Assembly: GCA_963575745.1 (NCBI GenBank)
Contig: CAUYUJ010012113.1
Coordinates: forward strand, 681,059 to 745,058
Reading direction: 5' to 3'
Length of the DNA stretch: 64,000 bases
DNA from: Prorocentrum cordatum
Lineage: Eukaryota > Sar > Dinophyceae > Prorocentrales > Prorocentraceae
The first letter of the stretch is position 1. The number at the start of each line of letters is the position of its first letter. Of the stretch, positions 31,818-42,955 are shown piece by piece. The position numbers and the translations under genes were made by a program. A model generated the notes under the pieces. The model saw only the letters and a list, made by a program, of their open reading frames with translations. It was not told the origin of the DNA and did not search any database.

Positions 31818-32389
31818 GGAGCAGTTTGGATTCGGAGGAGGCTCGATGTTCCTCGCGTCCTTCCGTGGTTGTTCCTCTAGCCCTTCTCGTGCACCCAGGC
31901 TTTTTTGAAGCCGCAGAGGGGCTCCGTTCCTTCATGGCGTTCCTTGTTTCAGCAGCCCGACTGTATCCACACCCTCGCGGTATGGGCTCCGGTGCGCGGT
32001 CTCGCGGATGTGCGGTCGCCCGGCAACGTTGTGTGCGGATCTTCCGCGAGCAAAAGCGCCCCGTCTCCGCGGGGTCGCGGCCCAGGGGCCCAGCTCGCGA
32101 GGCCGCGGGTACGGATACAGGGATGGATGTTCGGAGGCCCGCGCGGGTTTCTTTCAGAGCAGGGCGCGCTGAGACAACGGTAGCCGGCCTTCGGTGGAGC
32201 GCGTTCGGATCCTGGGAAGCGTTTGGGACCGATTTGAGCGGAGGGCACTGCGTCTCGAGGAATCTTGGCCCAGAGCTTCTTCACAGTTTCCGGGCGTTGG
32301 CGGCTCTCCAGGGGCCCCGGGAGCTGGTCTTGCGGGGAGGCCCCCATGTTCCGGGTTGGGAGTCACGACTTCGAGGTTCGAGGATTTTC
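31818..32389. other. No confident gene
   Basis: A plus frame (31,814-32,419) has some hydrophobic protein-like stretches (VVVPLALLVHPGFFEAAEG), but codon use is weak. I do not call it. Confidence 0.35.
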
Positions 32390-32606
32390 GGGGGCGGCAG
32401 AGAGGGGGGTGATGACTAGGGGGGGGGGGGGATATCATGGCGGGGGCCATGATATTTCCACAGATTTTATGGCGCCTCTTCTTCTTTCCTTGCGTCCCTG
32501 CCCCCCCCCCTTCGGCCGCGCACATGCCGCCTGCCATGATTTGCCCCCCCCCCCCCCCCCCCCTCTTGGACGCCCCCCTCTTGGACGCCCCCCTCTTGGC
32601 CGCCCC
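32390..32606. mobile_element. MITE-like element B, copy 2
   Basis: The left end GGGGGCGGCAGAGAGGGGGG and right end CTCTTGGACGCCCC (repeated two to three times) match the ends at 22,742-22,927. The shared inside words are GCCTCTTCTTCTTTC and GGCCGCGCACATGCC. The right end has been locally amplified. Confidence 0.45.
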
Positions 32607-32854
32607 TGAGATTTCGGGCGTGTTCGGCGGCTTCGGCGGCTTCCCAGCCTCGGGGGGCGTTCCAGCGGCGGCGCTTTCGCTCGCGCACGACGGGGTCTTG
32701 CGCCGCGGGCACGGGGGCCAGCTCGGGCGGCGCGGGTCGGCCGCGAGCGCTGTCCAGCTGCTCGCCCGGCACCTGCGCGCCCTGGCCTGCGGCGCAGCGC
32801 CTTTCTTGCAGCCGCCGCGCCCCCCATGCAACCACTCATGGAGGGGGCCCTCGT

Positions 32855-33660
32855 TCAGCTTCGGCTCCGCCTCAGTCTCGGCCAGCAGCGCAGGGCAACC
32901 TTCTCGGCGGCGAGGGCGGGCGTCCTCTGTCGCGCCGCGAGCGAGACAGTCCGCCGCCGCTGGAGTCTGTGTTGCCTGGAGCAGCGGCTGTCGCCCCAGA
33001 GCCCCTGCAGAGCCCCTTGCTCTCGTTCGCTGCGCAGCGTGTGTTTGCCGACCACCGTGTCCCTCAAGGGTCTGGGCCAGGGCACCTCGCCCCAGTGCTC
33101 TGGCAGGTGCGCGGCCGCTCGGCTTCGCTGCCGCCCCCTCGATCCTGGCGCCAGCAGGTCGAACGCGTCCGCCGGGCTGGCGACTGGGAGGTTGATCAAC
33201 CTCTTCTGGTCGTCCACGATCGCCATCGCCGACGCCGTGCCCCAGCCGGCGTCCCGTGGCGTGAGCCACGTGGTTGCGAGCGGCCCACGTGCCAGCGTCT
33301 GCGACGTGCGCTCCTCCATCTGGACCTGGAGGGCAAGCCGGCCCCTTTTCCGGAGCTGAGGGTTGCGCCCTCCCTTCCAGATCCACCCAGCACATCACCG
33401 CACCGAGGGAGTGGTCGTCTGGTAGATCCCGTCGTAGTTGGCCGGGGCCAGCACAGTGCACTGGGGCCTGGTGACCCCCCTTCTCTTCCAGGCCCATTTG
33501 AGGATCAGCAACCTGCTGCCCCTCGCCGCGAGCTGCTTCAACCGCTGTTTCTCTCGGTTCCGCATCACCTCGGAACCAGTGAGCTCGTGGCCCAAGATTC
33601 GGGCCCGGCGCTTCTCTTCAGCAGTTCGAGCCGCTGTCGAAGTGGACGCCGTACCTTGCG
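32855..33660 (-). pseudogene. Degenerate coding-like region, unassigned
   Basis: Minus-strand frames contain plausible protein pieces in different frames: EEKRRARILGHELTGSEVMR and LAARGSRLLILKWAWK (about 33,620-33,470), then MEERTSQTLARGPLATTWLT and AMAIVDDQKRLINLPVASPA (33,319-33,150). They do not join without frame changes. They might be the far end of the minus-strand LINE relic beyond the Copia insertion, but I see no diagnostic motif. Confidence 0.25.
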
Positions 33661-33978
33661 GAGGTCGCCAGACGCCCTGACTTGCCCGCATGCGCCACCT
33701 GCCGCAGGCGCCGCGGCCTCGCGAAGAATGCCTCGGTCGCCCGCCAGAGCTGCTTGCAGTGTTGCTGACCCGCTGCAGGGTCGAGTCGCCCACGGGCCCA
33801 CGTGGCTCCAAGGACGGGCAGTGCTCTGGCGCGCGCCGTAGGGTGAGAAGAGTCATCGCGGTCGGCAGCGTCGTGGCGTGGCTGCACCCCGCGGTGTTCC
33901 TGCTGGGTCGCGCGGCGCACCACCGACAAGCTGCCGCGCGCCTCCAGCGTGCGCCCTGCCCCGTAGGAGCGGGGCTTC

Positions 33979-34450
33979 GTGCAGTCAATCTGGGACCCTT
34001 GCGTGTTTCTCCGGTTCGAGAATGGTCACCTCCAGGGCTTCGTCGGCCTTCACGTGGATGACGCTCTTATGGCCGGCACAGATGGTTTTTGGAACGTAGT
34101 GGATTCTCTTCCTCTTCAATGGGGCAGCAGGTCGTCTGGTGATTTTGTTTTCTGTGGATTGCAGATCACGGTTCGTATGCCGTACATCACCTTAGACCAG
34201 AAAGCGTACTGCACGAATCTATCCACGATCTCTGTTCCACCCCATCGTGCACGTTTTCCCAATTCTCCAGTGACCGAGCTTGAACGGAATTCTCTTCGCA
34301 AATGCCTCGGCGAGCAGATCTGGGCAGTCGACCAGACAGTGCCGACAGGGTCGTTTCATGTGAGCGCTATAGCATCCAAAGTTCAGACGGCGACGGTTGC
34401 CACACTGCTGGAATGCAACAAAAACGCACGACGCATCAGAAACGAACCAA
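33979..34450 (+). pseudogene. Copia reverse transcriptase, C-terminal part
   Basis: Visible blocks are VGLHVDDALMAGT (motif C, VDD), FVFCGLQITVRMPYITLDQK, LRKCLGEQIWAVDQTVPTGS and FHVSAIASKVQTATVATLLE with CNKNARR. This order is typical of the region between the YVDD box and RNase H in Ty1/Copia polyproteins. Near 34,450 the reading moves to another frame for RNase H. Confidence 0.75.
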
Positions 34451-34459
34451 TGGTGCTCA

Positions 34460-35639
34460 ATTTGGACCTATGTCGAAACAGATTTGTGTGTATTCTTTCG
34501 GAGACTCGTCCAAAAACAGGCCACCGCAGCGGGGCATGGCCACTTTCATAGGAGAAATGGTATGGGGAAACAAGTTAGTCTTCCGAGCATGCTTGTACCG
34601 GTGGGCCTCCAAGAAGCAAGAACGTACCTGCACAAGCACCTTAGCTACAGAAGCACTGGCTGGGGAGAAAGCTCTGGATGTGAACTTCGCGACGCGAAGG
34701 CGCATTCAAGAAGCACTGAACCTTCCGGAGGCACCTCCCGGCGTGCTGATTTCTGACAGTTGGTCTTTGGTTACGAACATATACTCGACTACACCACATG
34801 TGTCTGAGGAGGATTTAATCCCCTCCCTGCAGCGTATCCGTGAAGCTACAGTATCGTGGGTACGTTTCCATAGCAGCAAGGTGCTGCCCACGGACCTGTG
34901 GTGGCAGCTGGATTCCGACATGGTAGCAGACCCGCTTACGAAGCCAAGCTCGAACCCTCACAAACTGCTCTCGCCGATTCGTTCGGGTACCTTGTCGTTC
35001 ACGTCCGCCTGCAAGCCTGCCTCTGCTCCTCCGGACGCAGCAGTTCTAGCTCGACCTTTGCGCTTGGGTTTCCCGGCCGAGGGAACAGCGGATCTGGCTG
35101 TAGCGATGGTTGCCGCAGCCATTGGCGCTCGTGTGCCTCTAGCGCCAGCAGCGACGGGCAAGGCGCCCCCGCCTTCGCCCGGCACCACCAGCAAAGCACC
35201 GCCTCCGGGAAGGCCGCCGCCTCCAGGAAGGCCGCCGCCTTTCGTGGCAACACCGACGGCAGCAGAGCAGCTAGCAGCAGCTCTGCCGCCCCGGGGCCGC
35301 CTGAGCGCGGTCGAACGCCATTTGTTGACAGACTCTCAGAGGAGTTTCCGCGCAGAGGTGCCGGCCTTGGCGCGGATGCAAGGCCGCCAGGATCTGAGCA
35401 GACCGGAACAGGCAGAACGTGCGCTGAGCCTGGTCCGGCAGCAGCTGCACGCGCAGACCAAGTTCGACATCCTCACGGACCGTGTGGAGGTCGACAAGCA
35501 GCTACGAACGGCGTGTAGCAAAGCGCCAGGCGCGCCGAAAGCTCCAGACAAATCCCGCGACCACCGGTACCGCAGGGATGTGGATCTTGCCGGTCCTTGG
35601 ATGGCCGCCCGGCTGCACAGGAGACCGACAGAAAGCTAA
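34460..35639 (+). pseudogene. Copia RNase H and tail
   Basis: FGDSSKNRPPQRGMATFIGE (first Asp), YRWASKKQERT, STLATEALAGEKALD (Glu), PGVLISDSWSLV (second Asp) and DMVADPLTKPSSNP (the ADPLTKP box that closes Copia RNase H) appear in order. A Pro-rich segment (GKAPPPSPGTTSKAPPPGRP) and a helical stretch (LSLVRQQLHAQTKFDIL) follow. The frame stops at 35,637-35,639. Confidence 0.75.
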
Positions 35640-36093
35640 AAGGCACAGGGCAAAGTTGGAAGTGCAAGAAGCAGAAAGAACGCTGCCGCCTCCACTGCCG
35701 GAGGGCGTCTCTGTCGCAACGGTAGTTGAGCAGCTCGCGGCCTCTTCGGTTGAAACACCGGCCCCTCCCTCCGAGCCGCCGAAGACGCGACCCAGGTCGT
35801 CTGCCGCAGTCAGCCTGACCGACAGCTCAGAGGCAGAGACGCTGAGTTGCGACGGCAACGACAGGGGAGACGCCACGGTTACCCAGAAAGGCAACGTCAG
35901 TGCCGACTGGGAGGACAAGGATTGGGAAGGCCAATTCATGTCATCGAAGGACTGTCCCGCGCTGCGCCCGAGCACTGACAGGCAGCTAAAGCGCAAGCCG
36001 CCGACTGCCAAGAGGCGCGCAAAGCGTGCCGAAAAGAAGAAAGCAAAGAAGGCCGCAAAGAAGACTACTGAGACCGCGCCGAGCACTGCCTGA
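35632..36093 (+). CDS. Lys-rich C-terminal frame after Copia RNase H
   Basis: In the frame shifted from RNase H the sequence reads RQKAKRHRAKLEVQEAERTL, then TVVEQLAASSVETPAPP, SDSSEAET-like acidic sequence and a Lys/Ala-rich end (KKKAKKAAKKTTETAPSTA) to TGA. It could be the continued polyprotein tail after a frameshift or a later exon. The basic end suggests nucleic-acid binding. Confidence 0.4.
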   Translation, partial: KAKRHRAKLEVQEAERTLPPPLPEGVSVATVVEQLAASSVETPAPPSEPPKTRPRSSAAVSLTDSSEAETLSCDGNDRGDATVTQKGNVSADWEDKDWEGQFMSSKDCPALRPSTDRQLKRKPPTAKRRAKRAEKKKAKKAAKKTTETAPSTA

Positions 36094-36649
36094 GACTTTT
36101 CCTGCCTTCCTTTAAAAAAGAAGGATGAGGTTGACAGCCGTTTCCCATCCATCTTAGTCTGTTGTCTCTTGCTGTCTGTCCTCTCCTCCCTCCTCTGTGC
36201 ACTGCTTGCCTGCTGCTGCCGCTCTGGCTTACCCAGGGCCCTTGAGCCGCGCCGCCGGAAAAGGGAGCGCGCGGGGTCCGCGCGCACCGGGGCCTTCCGG
36301 CCACCTCCGCCGTGCCATGGCGAGAGAGTAAGTACTCCTCACTGCGTCGGTCAGGAGGCGCGCGGGTCAGAGGTCTCGCAGGCCCTCCACGCGTCCGCGA
36401 TCACCGCCAGCGCCCCTGCGCCCGCGAGCGCCGCCAGCTCGGCGCAGAGACTGCGCGTGCGCCGAGCTCCCCACGGAGCCTCCTGGCCCTGCTGCTCCCG
36501 CTGCTGGGGCCGCGGCCGCCAGGCCCTCGCAGGAGTCGGGCAGCCCGGTGGGGCGCCTCGGCCGTCGGGCTGCTTCAGCCCGAGGTGTCCCCCCTCTCGG
36601 GTGTCTGCTGCCTCGCGAGTGTCGCGAGGAGCTTCTCCGACGGCGCCGG

Positions 36650-36855
36650 CGCAGCCGCTCGCGCTGCTCGAGCAGCGTCGCGATCGCTGCCGGCGCCCAG
36701 TCTGAGAGGAAGGAGAAGCTGCGGGGCGCGGTTGGAGTCTGCCACACCGCCTTCGCCCAGGGAAACGACCCCGCCGTCTTCCTCAGGCGGTCCCCGGTGA
36801 AGGCAGAGAGCGCGTGCCACTCCTGCGCTGCGCCGGGGAGGTCGAGCGTCGGCAA
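36650..36855 (-). pseudogene. LINE-3 reverse transcriptase, N-terminal blocks
   Basis: AQEWHALSAFTGDRLRKTAG then SFPWAKAVWQTPTAPRSFSF and LSDWAPAAIATLLEQRERL resemble the first RT blocks of LINEs (SFP-x-x-TA-x-G-x-D-x-x-xPR in relatives, from memory). The sequence then turns into Arg/Ser-rich translation. Confidence 0.4.
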
Positions 36856-37321
36856 TTGCTGGCGGCCCCATCGATGTTGCCATTATTCGAGCCCGCGGTC
36901 GGCCAGGCCCGCCGCGTCGCCCCTGCAAGTTGTGCCGGTGGCAGCCAAGCCTTCCTGGTGTCCCTGGACATTGTTCATGGCGCGGGTTCTTCTGGCGCCG
37001 TTGCGGAACGCCTCCGTTATCCAGCCGCGCCAGCCCCCGCCGGCTCGCGCCTCAGGACCGCGCGACTGCGGCCTGCCGCCCGCGCCTGGACCCTCGCCGC
37101 GCGCCCCTGGCAATCGCCTGGCGCGCAGAGGTCGACCCCGAGCTCGAAGAAGAAGGCCCTCGCCCCCACAGGGCACGCGCTCCAGCGTGCCAGAGCTACC
37201 GCCGAGCCGCCCGGCAAGACTTCTGAGCCCGTGCAGCGCCGCTCCTGGCCGCGCGCTGGGCGTCTGCGTCTCTCCCCCGCCAGGCACGCCTCCGACGTGC
37301 CCACGGAAGCGCGCCTCGGCA

Positions 37322-37936
37322 TCACATCACCTCCGCGAGGGACGTGAGCTGCACGCGCTCCCAGCGCGCCGCCACCTCCGCCGCTCGGTCATCCCCATCT
37401 CGGAGGAGGCGCCGCCGCGGTGGCTTCCACCGCAGCTCAGTCCAGCAGAGCTCTGCCGTGTGGCCCCTCCCGATGCACTTGGCCCTTTCCCTGCCGACGA
37501 TGTCGTGCCTGTCCAGGATCTCGCTCTCCACCCCTAGGGCGGAGTTCCACCCTGGCTGGAGCTGCTCATCGTCTTGGATAGCGTGCAGCTGTTCCTGCGC
37601 CGCCTGCCAATGCCACGGTGGCCGACCGCAACCCTGCTTGACACGGCCAGGGAGCCGCCGCGGCTCCTTCGGCACCCCCGCCCACATCTCGCGCTCCAGC
37701 TTCAGCAGCTCCAGGTGCACCGGTAAGTGTAGCCACGTCTCCGCCTCTTCCTGCACCTGGCTGGTGGCCTGCACCATGGTGGCCATGCTCTTGCGGATGA
37801 TGTGGTAGTCGATGCACGTGCCAGGCAACTCCTTGATGCACGTCGCCGCCGCCGCTACAACCGCGAGCCCCTTGAACTTCGCAACCCACCCGAAGTTGAG
37901 ACCCACGGTGCTCGCGTTGAAGCCTCGGCAAGCCAC
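37322..37936 (-). pseudogene. LINE-3 endonuclease C-terminus and linker
   Basis: LPGTCIDYHIIRKSMATMVQ carries the x-IDY motif, and WLHLPVHLELLKLEREM matches the final H-x-PV-x-L region of LINE endonucleases. A linker with WHWQAAQEQLHAIQDDEQ follows, and the frame ends LTSLAEVM before its stop. Upstream endonuclease motifs were not found in a readable frame. Confidence 0.6.
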
Positions 37937-38439
37937 GCGCCTCCAGCGGGCCCACAGATTTTAATGATGCCCACGGAATTGCGGTGCTCTCTGGGGACAG
38001 CCCCTCCCGGTTGCGGAAGTGCGCGGGCATCGCCACCGGCTCTCCGCGCGGTCCAGCATGGGCGCGGCCGGCGAGGACCCGCCCCGGCCGCGGCTCCCCA
38101 GCGGCGTGGCCAGGTGGGACTGTGGCCGCCATGCGGGATGGCACCAGCGCCGCCGCGCCTCCTTGGCAGCGAGCCCCTTCAGCCGAGGTCGCAGCAGCTC
38201 GGTTGAAGGCTGGCGAGCCCCTCCTCCTTCTGATCGTGCTCCTGGACGGCCAACGCCAGGCTGTGGCAAGTTTGAGCGTGCTGAAGGACGTCGCGATGAG
38301 CGTCGTCAGCCAGCCTTGAACATCCTCTGGCACCTCCGTCATGGCGCTATGCTTGTGCCCCCCTCCCCCCCCGCAGCGGCTCTTTAAGTCAGCACCAGCC
38401 AGCGCCTCCGCGAGCCGCTTGCACCCTGCCCGCGACGCC

Positions 38440-39215
38440 TCGCCAAACAGATTGTCCATCGCCGTGAAGATGACCTTGATGTCGTCGAGGGACGCTTCGG
38501 TGCCGCCGGGCTCGTCGGTGTCCCTATCGTCGTCCCTGGGCACTGCCTTCGCTTCTGCTGCCGCTGCGGCGGCCGCCTCCGCCTGCGCCTTGGCGGCTGC
38601 GTCCGCGGCGGCGGCTCACGCGCAGGCCGCTCGTCGCCGCTCTCCGCCGGAGGCTGCGGGAGGGCCGCCAGGGGTTCTTTGCGGCTGCGCGTTCTTCTGG
38701 AGGATGCCCTTGCGCTGCCCTTTGATCGCCGCGAGCTGCTTGTTGTTGCTAGCCAGTTCCTCGTGTAGTTCTGTTCCGCCTTCCTGATGCGATCGTCTCA
38801 CGTCCGCAGCTGGTCGTGTGGTTTCTGGGCTACCGGCGCCTGTTGCGTCACTCGCGTCGGCTGCTTCGAAGACCTAGATCCGTTTCTTCAGGATCGCGAG
38901 CCCTTGGGCCCGCTGTCGTTCATCCTGGTCTCCAGCGCCCTCTTCAGCTCCTGTTGCCTCGCTCCTTCCTCTCCCGACGTCGGCAGATCCTCTTGCGGCC
39001 TGATGAGGTTCGGCGCCCTCGGCCGCGGCGGCCAGCTGGCGCTTGAGTTCCTCGATCTGCTTGTCCTTGTCCAGGAGCAGGAGCTTCTGCTCGCCGTCGG
39101 CTGTCGCGTCCGCAGGCCGCCGCACAGGCAGCTTGCCACCACCACTTCCGTTGCCTCTGGCACGGGCGCCGAACGTGGCGGACTTCGAGCAGCGGCACAG
39201 CATGCACTGCACCCC
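38440..39215 (-). pseudogene. LINE-3 ORF1-like region
   Basis: The first piece reads CMLCRCSKSATFGARARGNG, a possible zinc knuckle, then LLLDKDKQIEELKRQLAAAA, a strong coiled coil. After a frame change come QQELKRALETRMNDSGPKG, HEELASNNKQLAAIKGQRKG and, from an ATG at 38,543, DEPGGTEASLDDIKVIFTAM with ASRAGCKRLAEALAGADLKS. The frames do not join without breaks or introns. Confidence 0.45.
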
Positions 39216-39279
39216 CTGCCCGCTATGGGGCCACTGCTGTGCGCCCTGCGTGGGGGGAAGGGCGCAGCGAGGATGGAGG

Positions 39280-39700
39280 TGGGTGGACGGATGAGGGATG
39301 AGTGCGGAGGCGGGGGAGAGCAGTGAATGTGGATAAGGTGAGGGGTAAAGAGAGAGGAGCCATGAGGAGGGAGGGATTGAGGGGAATGAACAGGGGCATG
39401 ATACGGGAGAGTTTGAGGATGCGGAGAAGGGGGAGGCGGAAATGGAGGAGGAGGGGGGTGAGACGGCCAGCCGTGTGAGGGGCAGTTCGAAATGAGGCAG
39501 GCTGGCAGCTGAGGGACTTCGCAGGCTGCGAGTTATCAGTTGGTCCTTTAAACTGGAAGCCGTGCACAGGTACACCTTCGCTGCCAGGTAGCGCAGGGGA
39601 GGCGGATGAGGAGGGCTGACTAATGATATAGCGGAGGATTGAAAGGGGGGAGGGGGAGGCGCAGGAGGTGGAAGCGGAGAAGGAGGACGAGGATCGGGGT
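39280..39700. repeat. Purine-rich low-complexity stretch
   Basis: GGAGG, GATGAGG and GGGATGAG-type runs with short breaks. Minus-strand Ser/Pro-rich frames across it are compositional. Confidence 0.7.
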
Positions 39701-40410
39701 GAATATTGCACCGAGGCCATGACACGAACTTGCAGTTCTTGAGGCGCATGCTCAAGCTGAACTGGCGCTCAGGGTTTCAAAATCGTGCAGCCCGTCCTTG
39801 AATATTTGTCCTCCTTCTGTCTTCCTCTGGCGCTGCAGTGGCCACCGCCCCATCCCGCGCCGGGACGGGCTTTGCCTGCATGTGCGTGTGTATGTACATC
39901 TGCCCTCCTGATGGATTGCCATTGTGGCTCGAGAGAAGTTGTGGCCTTTCGACAGAGCGCGCGCCGTCTCTCTGCGAGCCGCAGCTGGTGGAGACCGTGA
40001 GCCCCTTTCCCGAGTCTTCGACCCCCTGGCCTGCCGCCGTCGCGTCCTCCTTCTGCTCCTCGTGCCCCTGTTCCTTCCCGAGCCGTCCAGAGCTCAAGTC
40101 GTCTTCCCCCCCTCGGGCCGTCCTTGGTCGAAGGCAGTCCGCCCCGAGCAGCTTCCCCGGTCTGGGGCCCTCCCCCTCCCGCTCTCCCCTCCGCGGCCTC
40201 GTCGTCTTCGTCCCTTTCTCCTCCCCCTCTCCTCCGACCTTCTTGCGTATCTCACGTTGCGTGTATCCAGACAAGCTAGATTCTCGAGGCCACGGCCTCA
40301 CCCACCTGGTCTGAGCTATGCCCAGACACTGTCCGCAACCGTGGCTGCCACGGATCGCATCCTCTTGCCGCTGCCGCCCCGCTTTCTCCACCTCTTGCAT
40401 GTGTGCACGG

Positions 40411-40800
40411 CCTGGCTGGCTGGCGCTTGTGATGCCTGTGGACACTGGGCTTTGGATGCGATGTGCGTCCGTCGCGGAGGAGCACACGATTCCTCTCTAC
40501 GCAGTCGTTTCCTCCTGGAGTCATGTGGACGATGAGCTTCTCCTGGTTAACAGCACCCTTTCCGTCGCCCATCTTGCGGTCGACGTTGGCCCCACGCAGA
40601 CCTTGCCCACCGAGTGGGGTCCACGGCGGAGATTCCAATTGGCGGGAGGGTAGTTTGGAGATGAATGCGCGGGCACGTCGTTAGACTCCAGAGCAGATGT
40701 GTATAGGTGCCTCCTCTGACGCGCTCCTGGATCTCTGACGTTTTGGTCCTGGGGAGCCACAACCCGCTGTGTCACGCAGGTCTGGTGAGTCTCTCTGGCA
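40411..40800 (+). CDS. Probable exons, unknown protein
   Basis: The plus frame to TAG 40,651-40,653 reads WLALVMPVDTGLWMRCASVA, then AVVSSWSHVDDELLLVNSTL and VDVGPTQTLPTEWGPRRRF, with only a handful of A at third positions. A second piece near 40,737-40,786 reads DVLVLGSHNPLCHAGL and ends at CTG/GTGAGT, a good donor. The junction between them is not resolved. Minus-strand frames here are also open, so strand is likely but not certain. Confidence 0.35.
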
Positions 40801-41329
40801 TCTATCAGCGCCATGCAGTTGGGACGTGAGGCCTTCTGCACACCACCTCGCTTGCGCGGTGGCTGCAGCACCCTTTGAAGAATTGTGATGGACACCGCCA
40901 GGCTTGCACATGCAGGCTTCTGCGGCACCTACCCAGTGTTCTCGTTCCTGCTGCGCATAGCCCCGCAGACAAATGATTGTGGTGTCCACGAATGCATGCC
41001 GTTCGCATGTACAAGGAGGACGCGACGAGGTTCGGTGGAGGAGGGGGGCGGAGGCACACCCACCGCCTTTCTCGCGGCTTCGAGGTATGTGGTCCTTGCC
41101 TCCCGCCTCCTTCTCCCTCGTTTTCCTTCCTCCCTCATCGTTTGTGGACACGTGCACTGGATATCCCATGGTATTCTTGACGCTCCGCGTCTCCCCCGCC
41201 AGCCCATCCAGCCACGATGCCCAGGCGAGTTGCGTTGATCAGGGAAGTGTGGGAGCACGTTCCAGAGCAGCTTTAGCATTCCCAGGAGTCAACCATTGAA
41301 CGCCGTCGCGGATATTTCGATACGGGAGC

Positions 41330-41470
41330 TTGTTGGCAGCTTGTCTTGGCCATCCTGGGACCATTTCTGGATGCCTCTTGGGCTCTCTTGGGGCCCTCTT
41401 GGGACCCTCTTGGCTTGGGCGCTTTTTTGGCAGTCTTGGGCTCGTCTTAGTCCTCTCGCGGAGCACTCTT
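41330..41470. repeat. CTTGG minisatellite, copy 3
   Basis: TGCCTCTTGGG, CTCTCTTGGGG and CCCTCTTGG words repeat as in the arrays at 20,215 and 30,160. Confidence 0.7.
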
Positions 41471-41479
41471 GGTCGGGCT

Positions 41480-42766
41480 GAACAGGACCCCAAGCGAAAC
41501 GTCTGTGAATTTTGCTATGTTCCGGGTTGCTTATTTGTTTGCTCGATGTCGTTCTTGCGCGCGGTTTCTTTGGCGTTGCTGGACGCTCTTCGCGATGCCG
41601 CGGCACATGGTCGGGCCCCGACTCGCCTGGGCCCCGCCGCGGAGTCCGTGGGCCCTGGCCCCAGAATCAAAGGAGATCTGCGCCCTTGAGTCGAGGGCTC
41701 TGGACGCGGGGTCCGCGGGGCCCCAAGTACACAGGCCACCCGCGCGCGCTGGGCTTGCCCCCCGAGATGCCACCGGACGAGGCCACCGAAAGCTGCCCCG
41801 AAAGGTGGCAGTTTCACATCGGTCGAATCATTAGCGAACAGTGCGGAGCACCATCCGAATTATCTTCGGTCTTGTTTTTAACAGTGCGGAGCACCATCCG
41901 AGGCGTCGACGGGCAAGATTCGGAGCCCTTACGCGGCGCGATTCGGAGCCCCATTCGGGACGTCGATGGGCAAGATTCGGAGCAGGAGCGCGGCCGCCGC
42001 AGGCAAGATTCGGAGGTGGGATTCGGCTACATGAGGTGCGATCAGCGCCGTCCTCAGCAGCCTCTCAGAAGCATCGGAGGAGCCCCTTGGGAGCTTCTCC
42101 GGAGCCTCTCAGGATCATCTCAGACTCTTCGCGCTCGCGCCCGCGCAAAGGCGGGCTCAATGCCCCCCCGGCGCTGCGTCGTGAAATGGAGCGTGCGATT
42201 TGCATCTTTCAGATTTGAAGAGGAAGCCGCATTCACATGCCATCTTGGGGGGGCAGTTCAGCCCGACTCTTGGGACATGTGGGACCATCGGAAGCGCAAA
42301 TGCGAGAAGACAAACAAAGCATTCTCCTTGCAGGTGGTCGACAAATGTTGGCCTCTCGGGGGTGAGTCCTGTAAGGCTGCTTGGCCACTTGTAATCGTCT
42401 AGCAGCGGACATGGCGCGTTTTGGAGGCATGCTTCAAGCTATCTTGGGTCATCTTCTGATATGTTGTGCGATCTTGACGGTCACCTTGAGGCTATCTGTC
42501 CCATCTTGGGCCGCCTCGGACGCCCTGACGACTCGCGACTGCGCCCGTTCTGACCCATGGAATGAGGGTAGGGGGCGCGGTCAAGCTGACCCCTTAGATT
42601 AGATTCCGAGGGGAAAGTCGCAAGCTGTTTCGCTCACCCCCACCCGACCTCCCAACAAATAGGTGGCATGTAATTCTGGGCCCCAAGCACCGTGCGATCA
42701 TGGTCTGGGACCCCCCATGGAGCGGAGTGCTGGCACCAGCACCGACTCACAAAACATGGCATCATC
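41480..42766. other. No confident gene; short local repeats
   Basis: AACAGTGCGGAGCACCATCC occurs at 41,838 and 41,881, and GGGCAAGATTCGGAG recurs three times to 42,020. The frames found are not convincing. Confidence 0.45.
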
Positions 42767-42955
42767 ATGAACCAATTAAGCATGGAAGCTCAGCGCAAAG
42801 AGCGCCACTTCGAAGAGTAAAACAAGGATGTCGTCAGCAACGCACAGCAACGGCACTACGACCTGTTCCCGCAGCGGGTGCTGAACACCTTGGGCGCGTC
42901 TGGCGTGGAGAAAGCTTCTCTCGGGATGCTGTGGGACGCAACGTGTATGTTGTAG
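42767..42955 (+). pseudogene. Small unknown ORF with one internal stop
   Basis: From ATG 42,767 the frame reads MNQLSMEAQRKERHFEE, meets TAA, then continues in the same frame NKDVVSNAQQRHYDLFPQRV and LNTLGASGVEKASLGMLWDA to TAG 42,953-42,955. The second half has few A at third positions and reads as real protein. It is either a pseudogene exon or two pieces joined by splicing that removes the stop. Family not recognised. Confidence 0.4.

Larger units (their letters stand above)
33968..36093 (+). mobile_element. Copia-type RT / RNase H remnant
   Basis: The 5' part of the polyprotein (gag, protease, integrase, first RT blocks) is missing. Sequence begins after CCCGTAG with ERGFVQSIWDPCVF. No long terminal repeats were found. 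The RT end and RNase H are recognisable but lie in different frames, and a Lys-rich C-terminal frame follows to TGA at 36,091-36,093. It lies beside a minus-strand LINE relic. Confidence 0.75.
36640..39215 (-). mobile_element. Third LINE relic (LINE-3)
   Basis: Reading leftwards on the minus strand there is an ORF1-like coiled-coil region (39,215-38,440), an endonuclease C-terminus (37,936-37,322) and the first blocks of a reverse transcriptase (36,855-36,650). The catalytic RT motifs are not found further on, so the element is truncated or overwritten near 36.6 kb. Frames change several times. No flanking duplication was identified. Confidence 0.6.
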
